Positions 22,992-31,981 are shown, numbered from the stretch's first letter. The stretch: DNA of 36,804 nt from Streptomyces luteolifulvus (GCF_008806595.1 NZ_VZRB01000054.1:1-36804); one strand, 5' to 3'. The notes: generated from the sequence alone by a model not told the origin. A program made the numbers and translations.

Positions 22992-24515
22992 GTGCCTCAT
23001 ACCATCGACGAATCCTTCACGGCACTTCCGCTACGCGCCCTGGCCGACGCCGCGCTGGCACGCGCGCGTGCCCTCGGCGCGGAGCACGCGGACTTCCGGT
23101 TCGAGCGGGTGCGCAGCGCGTCCTGGCGCCTGAGGGACGCCCGGCTCGCCGGCTCGTCGGACACCACCGACCTCGGGTATGCGGTGCGGGTCGTGCACGG
23201 CGGTACGTGGGGCTTCGCGTCCGGGGTGGATCTGAGTCTCGACGCCGCCGCCAAGGTCGCGTCGCAGGCCGTGGCCATGGCGAAGCTGTCCGCCCAGGTG
23301 ATCCGGGCGGCCGGGTCGGACGAGCGGGTGGAGCTCGCGGACGAACCCGTGCACAGCGACCGGATCTGGATCTCGTCGTACGGGATCGATCCGTTCTCCG
23401 TGCCCGACGAGGAGAAGTCGGCCCTGCTCGCCGACTGGAGCGGGCGGCTGCTGGCGGCGGACGGGGTCGACCATGTCGACGCCTCGCTGCTCACCGTGCA
23501 CGAGAACAAGTTCTACGCCGATACCGCCGGGACCGTGACCACACAGCAGCGGGTGCGGCTGCACCCGCAGCTGACCGCCGTGTCGATCGACGGGTCGAGC
23601 GGCGAGTTCGACTCCATGCGGACCATCGCGCCGCCCGTGGGACGCGGCTGGGAGTACCTCACGGGCGCCGGCTGGGACTGGGAGTCCGAGCTCGCGCAGA
23701 TCCCGGAGCTGCTGGCCGAGAAGATGCGGGCACCGAGCGTCGAGGCGGGGCTGTACGACCTCGTCGTCGACCCCTCCAACCTGTGGCTGACCATCCACGA
23801 GTCCATCGGCCACGCCACCGAGCTGGACCGTGCGCTCGGCTACGAGGCCGCCTACGCCGGCACCTCCTTCGCCACCTTCGACCAGCTCGGCAAGCTGCGG
23901 TACGGCTCCGAGCTGATGAACGTCACCGGCGACCGCACGGCCGAGCACGGCCTGGCCACCATCGGGTACGACGACGAGGGCGTCGAGGGCCAGTCCTGGG
24001 ACCTGGTGAAGGACGGCACGCTCGTCGGCTACCAGCTGGACCGGCGGATCGCGCGGCTGACCGGGTTCGAGCGCTCCAACGGGTGCGCGTTCGCCGACTC
24101 CCCCGCACATGTGCCCGTGCAGCGCATGGCCAATGTGTCGCTGCAACCGGATCCGGCGGGGATGTCGACCGAGGACCTGATCGGCAGCGTGGACCGGGGC
24201 ATCTACGTCGTCGGGGACCGCTCCTGGTCGATCGACATGCAGCGCTACAACTTCCAGTTCACCGGCCAGCGCTTCTTCAAGATCGAGAATGGGCGGGTCA
24301 CCGGGCAGCTGCGGGATGTCGCCTACCAGGCGACGACCACCGACTTCTGGGGCTCCATGACCGCGGTGGGCGGTCCGCAGACCTATGTCCTCGGGGGCGC
24401 GTTCAACTGCGGCAAGGCTCAGCCGGGCCAGGTCGCGGCGGTCTCGCACGGCTGCCCGTCGGCCCTCTTCAAGAGCGTCAACATCCTCAACACGACCCTG
24501 GAGGCCGGTCGATGA
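22992..24515 (+). CDS. tldD: TldD-family metalloprotease subunit
   Basis: Predicted 507-residue subunit of the TldD/TldE heterodimeric protease, which digests unfolded peptides and matures some ribosomal peptides such as microcin B17. The metal motif HESIGHATE (His269, Glu270, His274) is present, with GAFNCGKAQPGQ near the C-terminus supplying the usual cysteine ligand. The GTG at 22992 was chosen because homology starts MPHTIDESF; the upstream extension is unlike coding sequence and the ribosome site (AGAGA) is weak. Its stop overlaps the tldE start (ATGA at 24512-24515), so the two are translationally coupled. No precursor-peptide gene is seen here, so a general proteolysis role is inferred. 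Confidence 0.94.
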   Translation: MPHTIDESFTALPLRALADAALARARALGAEHADFRFERVRSASWRLRDARLAGSSDTTDLGYAVRVVHGGTWGFASGVDLSLDAAAKVASQAVAMAKLSAQVIRAAGSDERVELADEPVHSDRIWISSYGIDPFSVPDEEKSALLADWSGRLLAADGVDHVDASLLTVHENKFYADTAGTVTTQQRVRLHPQLTAVSIDGSSGEFDSMRTIAPPVGRGWEYLTGAGWDWESELAQIPELLAEKMRAPSVEAGLYDLVVDPSNLWLTIHESIGHATELDRALGYEAAYAGTSFATFDQLGKLRYGSELMNVTGDRTAEHGLATIGYDDEGVEGQSWDLVKDGTLVGYQLDRRIARLTGFERSNGCAFADSPAHVPVQRMANVSLQPDPAGMSTEDLIGSVDRGIYVVGDRSWSIDMQRYNFQFTGQRFFKIENGRVTGQLRDVAYQATTTDFWGSMTAVGGPQTYVLGGAFNCGKAQPGQVAAVSHGCPSALFKSVNILNTTLEAGR

Positions 24516-25933
24516 GCGCGGGTACCGACAAGGCGCATAAGGCACACAAGGCGCACAAGCCGCACGAGGTCGTCGAGCGCGCCCTTGAGCTGTCCCGGGC
24601 CGACGGCTGCGTCGTGATCGCCGACGAGCACTCCACGGCCAATCTGCGCTGGGCGGGCAACGCACTGACCACCAACGGCGTCACCCGCGGTCGTACGCTC
24701 ACCGTCGTCGCCACCGTCGACGGCAAGGAGGGCACGGCCTCCGGTGTCGTCTCCCGTTCGGCCGTGACCGCGGACGAGCTGGAGCCCCTCGTCCGGGCGG
24801 CCGAGGCCGCGGCGCGCGCCGCCGGACCCGCCGAGGATGCCCAGCCGCTGGTCACGGGGGTGCCGGAGGCGCCGGACTTCGCGGACGCGCCGGCGGAGAC
24901 CACCTCCGCCGTGTTCGCCGACTTCGCTCCGGCGCTCGGTGAGGCCTTCGCACGCGCGCGTGCGGGCGGCCGCGAGCTGTACGGCTTCGCCAACCATGAG
25001 CTGGTGTCCAGCTACCTCGGTACGTCGACCGGACTGCGACTGCGTCATGACCAGCCCAACGGCACGCTGGAGCTGAACGCCAAGTCGCCGGACCGGACGC
25101 GTTCGGCGTGGGCGGGACGTTCGACGCGGGACTTCAAGGACGTCGACCCGGCGGCGCTCGACGCGGAGCTGGCCGTACGGCTGGGCTGGGCGGAGCGGCG
25201 GATCGACCTGCCCGCGGGGCGGTACGAGACGCTGCTGCCGCCGACCGCCGTCGCGGACCTGCTCATCTACCAGATGTGGTCGGCGTCGGGCCGGGACGCG
25301 GTCGAGGGCCGTACGGTGTTCTCCAAGCCCGGCGGCGGCACGCGCGTCGGCGAGACGCTCACCGAACTGCCGCTGACCCTGCGCAGCGACCCGAACGAGC
25401 CGGGACTCGAGTCCTCCCCCTTCGTGCTCGCGCACTCGTCCGGCGGCGATCAGTCGGTGTTCGACAACGGGCTGCCGCTCTCGGCGACCGACTGGGTGCG
25501 CGACGGTGTGCTGACGGGTCTGATGACCAGCCGGCACAGCGCGGGTCTGACCGGGCTTCCGGTGGCTCCGGCGATCGACAACCTGATCCTCACCGGCGGC
25601 GAGGACCGCTCCCTGGAGGAGATGGTCGCGAACACCGAGCGGGGACTGCTGCTGACCTGTCTGTGGTACATCCGCGAGGTCGATCCGGCGACGCTGCTGC
25701 TCACGGGACTGACCCGGGACGGCGTCTACCTCGTGGAGAACGGCGAGGTGCGCGGCGAGGTCAACAACTTCCGGTTCAACGAGTCGCCGGTGGACCTGCT
25801 CGGCCGGGCAACCGAGGCGGGCCGGACTCAGAAGACACTGCCGCGCGAGTGGAGTGACTGGTTCACCAGGGCCGCCATGCCGGCGCTGCGGATCCCGGAC
25901 TTCAATATGAGCTCTGTCAGTCAGGGCGTATAA
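24512..25933 (+). CDS. tldE: TldE/PmbA-family protease subunit
   Basis: Predicted 473-residue non-metal partner subunit of TldD. Family blocks include LRWAGNALTTNGVTRGRTL (about 45-63), SRSAVTADELEPLVRAAEAAA, PFVLAHSSGGDQSVFDNGLPLS and LLLTCLWYIREVDPATLLLTGLTRDGVYLVENGEV near the C-terminus. It lacks the HExxxH site, as expected. The start at ATG 24512 is fixed by the ATGA overlap with tldD. The N-terminus has an unusual KAH repeat, DKAHKAHKAHKPH (residues 6-18), encoded by 9-base units; this is not a family feature. It is followed 58 bases later by tyrS. Confidence 0.93.
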   Translation: MSAGTDKAHKAHKAHKPHEVVERALELSRADGCVVIADEHSTANLRWAGNALTTNGVTRGRTLTVVATVDGKEGTASGVVSRSAVTADELEPLVRAAEAAARAAGPAEDAQPLVTGVPEAPDFADAPAETTSAVFADFAPALGEAFARARAGGRELYGFANHELVSSYLGTSTGLRLRHDQPNGTLELNAKSPDRTRSAWAGRSTRDFKDVDPAALDAELAVRLGWAERRIDLPAGRYETLLPPTAVADLLIYQMWSASGRDAVEGRTVFSKPGGGTRVGETLTELPLTLRSDPNEPGLESSPFVLAHSSGGDQSVFDNGLPLSATDWVRDGVLTGLMTSRHSAGLTGLPVAPAIDNLILTGGEDRSLEEMVANTERGLLLTCLWYIREVDPATLLLTGLTRDGVYLVENGEVRGEVNNFRFNESPVDLLGRATEAGRTQKTLPREWSDWFTRAAMPALRIPDFNMSSVSQGV

Positions 25934-25991
25934 CCTCGTAGTCGGCTGTCACTCGACTAGCCCGAAGAGCATCCAAGGAGATACGAGAACC

Positions 25992-27260
25992 GTGACGGAC
26001 ATCGTCGACGAGCTGAAGTGGCGCGGGCTGTGGGCCCTGTCCACTGACGAGGACGCTTTGCGCAAGGCGCTCGCGGACGGTCCCGTCACGTTCTATTGCG
26101 GCTTCGACCCGACCGCGGCCAGTCTGCACGTCGGCCATCTGGTGCAGGTCCTCACCATGCGCCGCCTCCAGCACGCGGGCCTGCGTCCGCTGGCCCTCGT
26201 GGGCGGGGCGACCGGCCAGATCGGCGATCCGCGCCCCACGGCGGAGCGCACGCTGAACGACCCGGAGACGGTCGCGAACTGGGTGACCCGGCTGCGCGCG
26301 CAGATCGAGCCGTTCCTGTCCTTCGAGGGCGAGAACGCCGCGGTGATGGTCAACAACCTGGACTGGACGGCCGGCCTGTCGGCCATCGAGTTCCTGCGGG
26401 ACATCGGCAAGCACTTCCGCGTCAACAAGATGCTGACGAAGGACTCGGTCGCCCGCCGTCTCCAGTCCGACCAGGGCATCAGCTACACGGAGTTCAGCTA
26501 CCAGCTGCTCCAGGGCATGGACTTCCTGGAGCTGTTCCGCCGGTACGGCTGCACGCTCCAGCAGGGCGGCAGCGACCAGTGGGGCAACCTCACGGCGGGC
26601 CTGGACCTGATCCACAAGCTGGAGCCGCACGCCCAGGTGCACGCGCTGGCGACGCCGCTGATGACCAAGGCGGACGGCACCAAGTTCGGCAAGACAGAGG
26701 GCGGCGCGGTCTGGCTCGACCCGGAGATGACGACGCCGTACGCGTTCTACCAGTTCTGGCTGAACGTGGACGACCGGGACATCTCCACGTATATGCGCAT
26801 CCTGTCCTTCAGGTCCCGTGAGGAGCTGGAGGAGCTGGAGAGGCAGACCGAGGAGCGGCCGCAGGCCCGTGCGGCCCAGCGTGCGCTGGCCGAGGAGCTG
26901 ACGACACTGGTGCACGGCGCCGACCAGACGGCCGCGGTGATCGCCGCGTCCAAGGCGCTCTTCGGCCAGGGCGAGCTGGCGGACCTCGACGAGAGGACGC
27001 TGACCGCGGCCCTCTCCGAGGTGCCGCGCATCCAGGTCGCCGAGCTCGTCCCGGCGGTCGACCTGTTCGCCGAGGTCGGCCTGGTGGCCAGCAAGTCGGC
27101 CGCGCGCCGCACGGTCAAGGAGGGCGGCGCCTACGTGAACAACGCGAAGGTCGCCGCCGAGGACGCGGTCCCCGCCAAGGAGGACCTGCTGCACGGCCGC
27201 TGGCTGGTGCTGCGCCGGGGCAAGAAGAACCTGGCGGCGGTCGAGGTCACGTCCGCATAG
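25992..27260 (+). CDS. tyrS: Tyrosyl-tRNA synthetase
   Basis: Predicted 422-residue class Ic aminoacyl-tRNA synthetase that charges tRNA-Tyr. The HIGH-equivalent HVGH is at 46-49 and the KMSKS-equivalent KFGKT at 231-235. QGGSDQWGN (191-199) is the tyrosine-binding block. A C-terminal S4 RNA-binding domain (about 350-415, VGLVASKSAARRTVKEGGAYVNN) binds the tRNA. The GTG start at 25992 follows AAGGAGA at 25975-25981. The 58-base gap after tldE contains no T-box leader, so read-through from tldDE or a promoter inside tldE is likely. A very strong terminator ends the unit. Confidence 0.97.
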   Translation: MTDIVDELKWRGLWALSTDEDALRKALADGPVTFYCGFDPTAASLHVGHLVQVLTMRRLQHAGLRPLALVGGATGQIGDPRPTAERTLNDPETVANWVTRLRAQIEPFLSFEGENAAVMVNNLDWTAGLSAIEFLRDIGKHFRVNKMLTKDSVARRLQSDQGISYTEFSYQLLQGMDFLELFRRYGCTLQQGGSDQWGNLTAGLDLIHKLEPHAQVHALATPLMTKADGTKFGKTEGGAVWLDPEMTTPYAFYQFWLNVDDRDISTYMRILSFRSREELEELERQTEERPQARAAQRALAEELTTLVHGADQTAAVIAASKALFGQGELADLDERTLTAALSEVPRIQVAELVPAVDLFAEVGLVASKSAARRTVKEGGAYVNNAKVAAEDAVPAKEDLLHGRWLVLRRGKKNLAAVEVTSA

Positions 27261-27273
27261 GCACCAGCACACC

Positions 27274-27309
27274 AAGGGGGCGGACTCCCGTGCGGGAGTC
27301 CGCCCCCTT
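27274..27309. terminator. Terminator after tyrS (bidirectional)
   Basis: A perfect 17-bp inverted repeat (27274-27290 with 27293-27309) separated by only two bases, ending in CCCCCTT, sits between tyrS and a convergent gene. Confidence 0.85.
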
Positions 27310-27324
27310 CCGGTCGTCCGTGGC

Positions 27325-27606
27325 TCAGCGCCGCTGGGCCTTTCTGTTGCCCCACGCGGCCATGTACAGCGAGTCGCCCGCCGCGACGATCACGAGCGCC
27401 GAGATGAGCTGGAAGATGTGCCGGCTCCAGTCGATGCCGGGGGTCTCCTCGACGCCGAACCCACGGGCCATGGCGTTGCCGGCGACGGCACCCAGCATGC
27501 CGAAGATGGTCGTCAGCCAGAGCGGGCTGTGCTGCTTGCCGGGGAGGATCGCCTTCGCGATCAGGCCCAGCACGAATCCCACGACGATCGCCCAGAACCA
27601 GCCCAT
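27325..27606 (-). CDS. GlsB/YeaQ/YmgE-family small membrane protein
   Basis: Predicted 93-residue protein with three hydrophobic helices: WFWAIVVGFVLGLIAKAIL (3-21), LWLTTIFGMLGAVAGNAMA (28-47), and HIFQLISALVIVAAGDSLYMAAW. Glycine zippers and the PGKQHSPLWLTTIFGM connector are typical of the transglycosylase-associated/stress-response family. Its biochemical role is unknown; E. coli and firmicute members are induced by envelope stress. The ATG at 27606 follows GAGGAGG. An upstream in-frame extension has no homology. Convergent with tyrS. Confidence 0.88.
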   Translation of the reverse strand: MGWFWAIVVGFVLGLIAKAILPGKQHSPLWLTTIFGMLGAVAGNAMARGFGVEETPGIDWSRHIFQLISALVIVAAGDSLYMAAWGNRKAQRR

Positions 27607-27866
27607 GACAGCCTCCTCGAACGGCCCGACGTGAGCACTACGCCCAGTCTCGGCCCGTCCGCCGTACGGCGCACGTCGGGGTACGGCCGCCGGGCGCACG
27701 GCTCTACGCGGTACTGCGCAGGCCGTTCGGCCCGGCAGGAAGTGCCCCGGTCTCGTAGGCGGCGCAGGCGCGGCGTAACGTGGAACGTGCCCGGGCCCGG
27801 TGCCCTGCCGGGGGCGGTGCGGGTACGGGCCGGGGAGAGTCCGATGCGGGCGGATGGTGGAATGTG

Positions 27867-28265
27867 ATGCGGAAGCAGCATGGCGGCGGCAACGCCCAGG
27901 TCTTCCGGATCACCGGAGCCCGGACGGGCCTTCAGGAGGATGTGCGCGGGCGCCAGCGCCGGTATGTCATCTCGATGTCGATCCGTACGGTGTCGGTGAT
28001 CCTCGCAGCCTCGCTCTGGAACGTCGAACGGCACGTCGCGATCGTGGCGTTGGTTCTCGGAGCGGTCCTCCCCTATGTCGCCGTGGTGATCGCGAACGCG
28101 GGGCGGGAGAACGCGCCCTCGCTCCCGTCGACGTTCGTGGCCGCCCCGACCCGGCCGATGATCACGCCGCCGGCTGCCGACGACGACGGCGCGGAACGCT
28201 CCGCGGAGGACCCGGAGGGCGATGCCACGGGCGGCCCGCGCAGCGAACCTCGTGAGCGGGCATGA
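27867..28265 (+). CDS. DUF3099 membrane protein
   Basis: Predicted 132-residue protein with the conserved actinobacterial N-terminus QVFRITGARTGLQEDVRGRQRRYV, then two membrane helices (MSIRTVSVILAASLW and VAIVALVLGAVLPYVAVVIAN) with a short Glu/Arg loop. The C-terminal tail (about 80-132) is Pro/Asp/Glu-rich and probably disordered. The ATG at 27867 follows GGTGGA; an earlier in-frame start at 27780 is less likely. The gap 27607-27866 upstream shows only a possible -10 (TAACGT, 27775-27780). Function unknown. Confidence 0.82.
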   Translation: MRKQHGGGNAQVFRITGARTGLQEDVRGRQRRYVISMSIRTVSVILAASLWNVERHVAIVALVLGAVLPYVAVVIANAGRENAPSLPSTFVAAPTRPMITPPAADDDGAERSAEDPEGDATGGPRSEPRERA

Positions 28266-28390
28266 GCTTGGGTGATCCCCGGCGGGTTATCGCAACCGGA
28301 AGGCCCCCTTACGCCAACCTCAAGAAAAGCTCAGATCAATCATGTTGTTCCGGTGCCGGGCGGCGGGTGACCCATGACATACTGCGTAGG

Positions 28391-28458
28391 CGCTCCGCAT
28401 CCCCCGTCGGAGCGACGGACCGACGCCGGGCAGCTCCCCCCGTGGCTGCTCGGCGTCG
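28391..28458 (+). promoter_or_regulatory. Tandem hairpins upstream of the small zinc-like protein
   Basis: Hairpin 1 is CGCTCCG/CGGAGCG (28391-28397 with 28408-28414). Hairpin 2 is a 14-bp stem with one G-T wobble (28421-28434 with 28445-28458), a 10-base loop, and CCTTGTTTG just after it. They may terminate the DUF3099 transcript or form an attenuating leader for the next gene (start 28501). Confidence 0.5.
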
Positions 28459-28500
28459 CCTTGTTTGCGCATCTGTGAGAAGCCTCTGTGAGACGAATCC

Positions 28501-28716
28501 GTGAGTGAAGAGACGCCGATCTGTTCTGCCAAAGGCTGCCGTGTCGATGCGGTGTGGGTGCTGGCGTGGAACAACCCGAAGATTCATACGCCGGAGCGGC
28601 GGAAGACGTGGCTCGCGTGCGAGGAGCACCGTGAGCACTTGTCTCAGTTTCTCGGAATGCGGGGGTTCTTGAAGGATGTCGTGTTGTTGAAGGATTGGGA
28701 CGAGCTCGGGGGGTGA
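28501..28716 (+). CDS. 71-residue protein, putative zinc-binding
   Basis: Small cytoplasmic protein beginning MSEETPICSAKGC. Potential metal ligands are Cys8, Cys13, Cys40, His43 and His46 (CSAKGC and CEEHREH), with many aromatic and basic residues between them and a C-terminal FLKDVVLLKDWDELGG. The GTG at 28501 has no strong ribosome site. Codon use fits a real gene, though lower in GC than its neighbours near the C-terminus (ttgttgaaggattgggac). I recall near-identical small actinobacterial proteins carrying uninformative names. It converges with moaA with 27 bases between the stops. Function unknown; a zinc-ribbon-like fold is inferred. Confidence 0.75.
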   Translation: MSEETPICSAKGCRVDAVWVLAWNNPKIHTPERRKTWLACEEHREHLSQFLGMRGFLKDVVLLKDWDELGG

Positions 28717-28743
28717 CCTTGCAGTTCGGCTGCGGGCCCTTCC

Positions 28744-29733
28744 CTACCCCCCGATGGCGGACATCGGCCTGTCCGGCTGGACGAAGGACGGGTCGTCCAG
28801 GCCTGCGCCTGCCTTCTTGCCCCACATGGCCAGGCGCCAGATGCGGGCGATCTCCTCGTCGGGGGCGCCGGAGCGCAGGGCGGAGCGCAGGTCCGTCTCC
28901 TCCGTGGCGAACAGACAGGTGCGGATCTGGCCGTCCGCCGTGAGGCGGGTACGGTCGCAGGCCGCGCAGAAGGGGCGGGTGACGGAGGCGATGACGCCGA
29001 CGCGGTGCGGGCCTCCGTCGACGATCCAGCGCTCGGCGGGTGCCGAGCCGCGCTCGTCGGCACCCTCGGGCGTGAGCTCGAAGCGGGTGCGCAGGGAAGC
29101 CAGGATGTCGCCGGCGGTGATCATGCCCTCGCGCTTCCAGCCGTGCTGGGCGTCCAGCGGCATCTGCTCGATGAAGCGCAGTTCGTAGCGGTGCTCGACG
29201 GCCCAGGCCAGCAGGTCGGGGGCCTCGTCCTCGTTCAGTCCGGGCATCAGGACCGTGTTGATCTTGATGGGGGTCAGGTCCGCGTCACGGGCCGCGTGCA
29301 GGCCCTCGATGACATCCCTGTGGCGGTCCCGGCGGGTGAGGATCTTGAAGACTTCGGGGCGCAGCGTGTCCAGCGAGACATTGACCCGGTCCAGGCCCGC
29401 CGCCTTCAGGGCCGCGGCCGTGCGCTTGAGGCCGATGCCGTTCGTGGTCAGGGACATCTGGGGGCGCGGGGCCAGAGCGGCGACCCGCTCGACGATGCCG
29501 ACCAGGCCGGGGCGCAGCAGGGGCTCGCCGCCGGTGAAGCGGACTTCCTTGATGCCGAGCGAGGTGACGGCGATGTCGATCAGCCGGACGATCTCGTCGT
29601 CCGTGAGCAGGTCGGGCTTCGCCAGCCATTGCAGGCCCTCCTCGGGCATGCAGTACGTGCACCGCAGATTGCACCGGTCGGTCAGCGAGACCCTCAGGTC
29701 GGTGGCCACCCGGCCGTAGGTGTCGATGAGCAC
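28744..29733 (-). CDS. moaA: GTP 3',8-cyclase MoaA (molybdenum cofactor)
   Basis: Predicted 329-residue radical-SAM enzyme starting molybdenum-cofactor synthesis by cyclising GTP. The first 4Fe-4S site is CNLRCTYC (Cys21, Cys25, Cys28); the second is in FCAACDRTRL...RTCLF (about 256-275). The essential C-terminal Gly-Gly is present (AIGG). The FTGGEPLLRPG block binds SAM. The GTG at 29733 follows an AGGGAGG ribosome site. No other moa/moe gene is in the window, and no Moco-riboswitch-like leader is obvious in the 157-base upstream gap, which mostly holds the symporter terminator. Confidence 0.96.
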   Translation of the reverse strand: MLIDTYGRVATDLRVSLTDRCNLRCTYCMPEEGLQWLAKPDLLTDDEIVRLIDIAVTSLGIKEVRFTGGEPLLRPGLVGIVERVAALAPRPQMSLTTNGIGLKRTAAALKAAGLDRVNVSLDTLRPEVFKILTRRDRHRDVIEGLHAARDADLTPIKINTVLMPGLNEDEAPDLLAWAVEHRYELRFIEQMPLDAQHGWKREGMITAGDILASLRTRFELTPEGADERGSAPAERWIVDGGPHRVGVIASVTRPFCAACDRTRLTADGQIRTCLFATEETDLRSALRSGAPDEEIARIWRLAMWGKKAGAGLDDPSFVQPDRPMSAIGG

Positions 29734-29830
29734 GTGGGCCCCCTCCCTCTTAGCGGATCGCTTTCTTTTCCGTCACCTGCGAGCCTACGTGACGCCACGG
29801 ACAACGACAGAGCCCGATCCCACGATGTGA

Positions 29831-29870
29831 CGAGCGGCCGCGTCGTAGATCTCTACGACGCGGCCGCTCG
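29831..29870 (-). terminator. Terminator of the symporter operon
   Basis: A perfect 18-bp inverted repeat (29831-29848 with 29853-29870) with an ATCT loop lies 20 bases downstream of the symporter stop codon and upstream of moaA, separating the two units. Confidence 0.85.
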
Positions 29871-29890
29871 GAGGGGGCTCGTACGGCGGC

Positions 29891-31510
29891 TCAGTGGGCG
29901 CCGGTGCCGGTCAGGGACCGTACCTCCAGCTCCGCGTACTTGGCGGTGTCCGGCTCCTCCCTGGACAGCAGCGTGCCGACGATGCCCAGCAGGAAGCCGA
30001 CCGGGATCGAGACGATGCCCGGGTTCTCCAGCGGGAACCAGTGGAAGTCGACGTCCGGGAACATCGAGGTGGGCTTGCCCGAGACCACCGGTGAGAACAG
30101 CACCAGGCCGACCGCCGTGATCAGGCCGCCGTAGATGGACCACAGCGCCCCGTTGGTGGTGAACCTCTTCCAGAAGAGGCTGTAGAGGATCGTGGGCAGG
30201 TTGGCGGAGGCGGCGACCGCGAAGGCGAGGGCCACCAGGCCGGCCACGTTCAGATCGCGGGCAAGGGCACCGAGCAGGATGGACACGGCGCCGATGCCGA
30301 CCGTCGCCCAGCGGGCCGCGCGCACCTCCTGCTTCTCGGTGGCCTGGCCCCGCTTGATGACGTTGGCGTAGATGTCGTGGGCGAAGGAGGAGGACGAGGC
30401 CAGCGTCAGGCCCGCGACCACGGCGAGGATCGTGGCGAAGGCGACGGCCGAGATGGTGGCCAGCAGGATCGCGCCCCAGTTGGAGTCCACGCCGCCCAGA
30501 TGGAGGGCGAGGAGGGGCGCGGCGGTGTTGCCCGCCTTGTTGGAGGCGATGATCTCGTCCGGCTTGATGAGCGCGGCGGCGCCGAAGCCGAGGGCGAGGG
30601 TCATCAGATAGAAGGCGCCGATCAGGCCGATGGCCCAGATGACCGACTTACGGGCGGCCTTGGCGGTGGGCACCGTGTAGAAGCGGATCAGGATGTGGGG
30701 CAGGCCCGCGGTGCCGAGCACCAGGGCGATGCCCAGCGAGATGAAGTCCAGCCTGGTGGTGCCGGTGGCGCCGTACTTCAGGCCGGGCTCCAGGAAGGCG
30801 GAGCCCTTGGCGCTGTTGTCGGCGGCCGAGCCGAGCAGGTCCGAGACGTTGAAGTCGAATTTCAGCAGGACCAGGAAGGTCAGCAGCAGGGCCCCCGCGA
30901 TCAACAGCACGGCCTTGACCATCTGCACCCAGGTGGTGCCCTTCATGCCGCCGACGGTGACGTACACGATCATCAGGACGCCTACCAGCGCCACGATGCC
31001 GATCTTGCCGCCGTCGCTGGTGATGCCGAGCAGCAGGGAGACGAGGACGCCCGCGCCCGCCATCTGCGCCAGGAGATAGAAGATCGAGACGACGATGGTC
31101 GAGGTGCCGGCCGCCGTACGGACGGGCCGCTGACGCATACGGTACGCCAGCACATCACCCATCGTGTAGCGGCCGGAGTTGCGCAGCGGCTCCGCGACCA
31201 GCAGCAGGGCGACCAGCCAGGCGACCAGGAAGCCGATGGAGTAGAGGAAACCGTCGTAGCCGAAGAGGGCGATGGCACCCGCGATGCCGAGGAAGGACGC
31301 GGCGGACATGTAGTCGCCGGACACGGCCAGGCCGTTCTGGAAGCCGGTGAACTGACGGCCGCCCGCGTAGAAGTCGGCGGCGTCCTTGGTCTGCCGGCCG
31401 GCCCAGACGGTGATGACGAGGGTCGCGGCGACGAACACCGCGAACAGGGTGATGATCAGCGTGCGGTGCTCACTGGCCGCATCCGCCGCAAGCGTGGTCA
31501 CGGGGCTCAT
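29891..31510 (-). CDS. Sodium:solute (acetate-type) symporter
   Basis: Predicted 539-residue integral membrane protein of the SSS family with about 13 helices. Features are the N-terminal DAADFYAGGRQFTGFQNGLAVSGDYMSAASFLG signature (about 42-75), the GGMKGTTWVQMVKA block and SSSFAHDIYANVIKRG, all typical of ActP/MctC-like acetate or short monocarboxylate permeases. Na+ coupling is inferred from the family. The ATG at 31510 overlaps the stop of the DUF485 gene (ATGA), the classical yjcH-actP arrangement. It supports uptake of acetate or pyruvate-like acids. Terminated by an 18-bp hairpin. Confidence 0.92.
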   Translation of the reverse strand: MSPVTTLAADAASEHRTLIITLFAVFVAATLVITVWAGRQTKDAADFYAGGRQFTGFQNGLAVSGDYMSAASFLGIAGAIALFGYDGFLYSIGFLVAWLVALLLVAEPLRNSGRYTMGDVLAYRMRQRPVRTAAGTSTIVVSIFYLLAQMAGAGVLVSLLLGITSDGGKIGIVALVGVLMIVYVTVGGMKGTTWVQMVKAVLLIAGALLLTFLVLLKFDFNVSDLLGSAADNSAKGSAFLEPGLKYGATGTTRLDFISLGIALVLGTAGLPHILIRFYTVPTAKAARKSVIWAIGLIGAFYLMTLALGFGAAALIKPDEIIASNKAGNTAAPLLALHLGGVDSNWGAILLATISAVAFATILAVVAGLTLASSSSFAHDIYANVIKRGQATEKQEVRAARWATVGIGAVSILLGALARDLNVAGLVALAFAVAASANLPTILYSLFWKRFTTNGALWSIYGGLITAVGLVLFSPVVSGKPTSMFPDVDFHWFPLENPGIVSIPVGFLLGIVGTLLSREEPDTAKYAELEVRSLTGTGAH

Positions 31511-31863
31511 GCGCCGCCCTCCATCCGGGACTTGATGGCCTCCGCCTTGGGGTCGAGCTTGGCGGCGGCGTGCCGCGCGTACCACCAGGCGATCAGGAAC
31601 GTGGTGAGGAACTGGGCGAGGCCGAGAAGCAGGGCCACGTTGATGTTGCCGAAGAGCTCGGTGCCCATGAAGTCGCCCGCATAGTTCGACAGCAGCACGT
31701 ACAGCAGGTACCAGGCGATGAAGGCGAAGGTCAGCGGAAAGGCGAAGGAGCGGTAGGAGTGGCGCAGTTCGGCGAACTCCGCGCTCTCCTGCACCTCGGT
31801 GAACTCCTCGGTCGAGGGTAGGTGGTACTGCTCTGTCGAGGGGGGCGGTGCATCGGTGGCCAC
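31507..31863 (-). CDS. DUF485 membrane protein (YjcH-like)
   Basis: Predicted 118-residue protein with two membrane helices (SFAFPLTFAFIAWYLLYVLLSN and VALLLGLAQFLTTFLIAWWYARHAA) and an acidic N-terminal tail (1-35). The motif FAELRHSYRSFAFPLT is typical of DUF485. Members are encoded beside acetate permeases and are thought to assist them, which fits the ATGA overlap with the symporter start. The GTG at 31863 is preceded by AGGAGA; an upstream in-frame extension to 31965 has no homology. Confidence 0.9.
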   Translation of the reverse strand: MATDAPPPSTEQYHLPSTEEFTEVQESAEFAELRHSYRSFAFPLTFAFIAWYLLYVLLSNYAGDFMGTELFGNINVALLLGLAQFLTTFLIAWWYARHAAAKLDPKAEAIKSRMEGGA

Positions 31864-31981
31864 GGAGTCTCCTCGCGTTGCAGGTGCAATTGCGTCACTG
31901 GACGGGGGCGAGTGTCCTAGCGCTCCCTGCACAAGGTCCACGGCGGCACGCGGGGACCGGTTCAACTCACCCGGCCTCTTT

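Noticed and set aside
25934..25991. T-box leader before tyrS
   Set aside because: The gap is only 58 bases and shows no T-box stem or TGG-type core.
29734..29890. Molybdenum-cofactor riboswitch before moaA
   Set aside because: The main structure here is the symporter terminator; no aptamer-like set of stems is visible.
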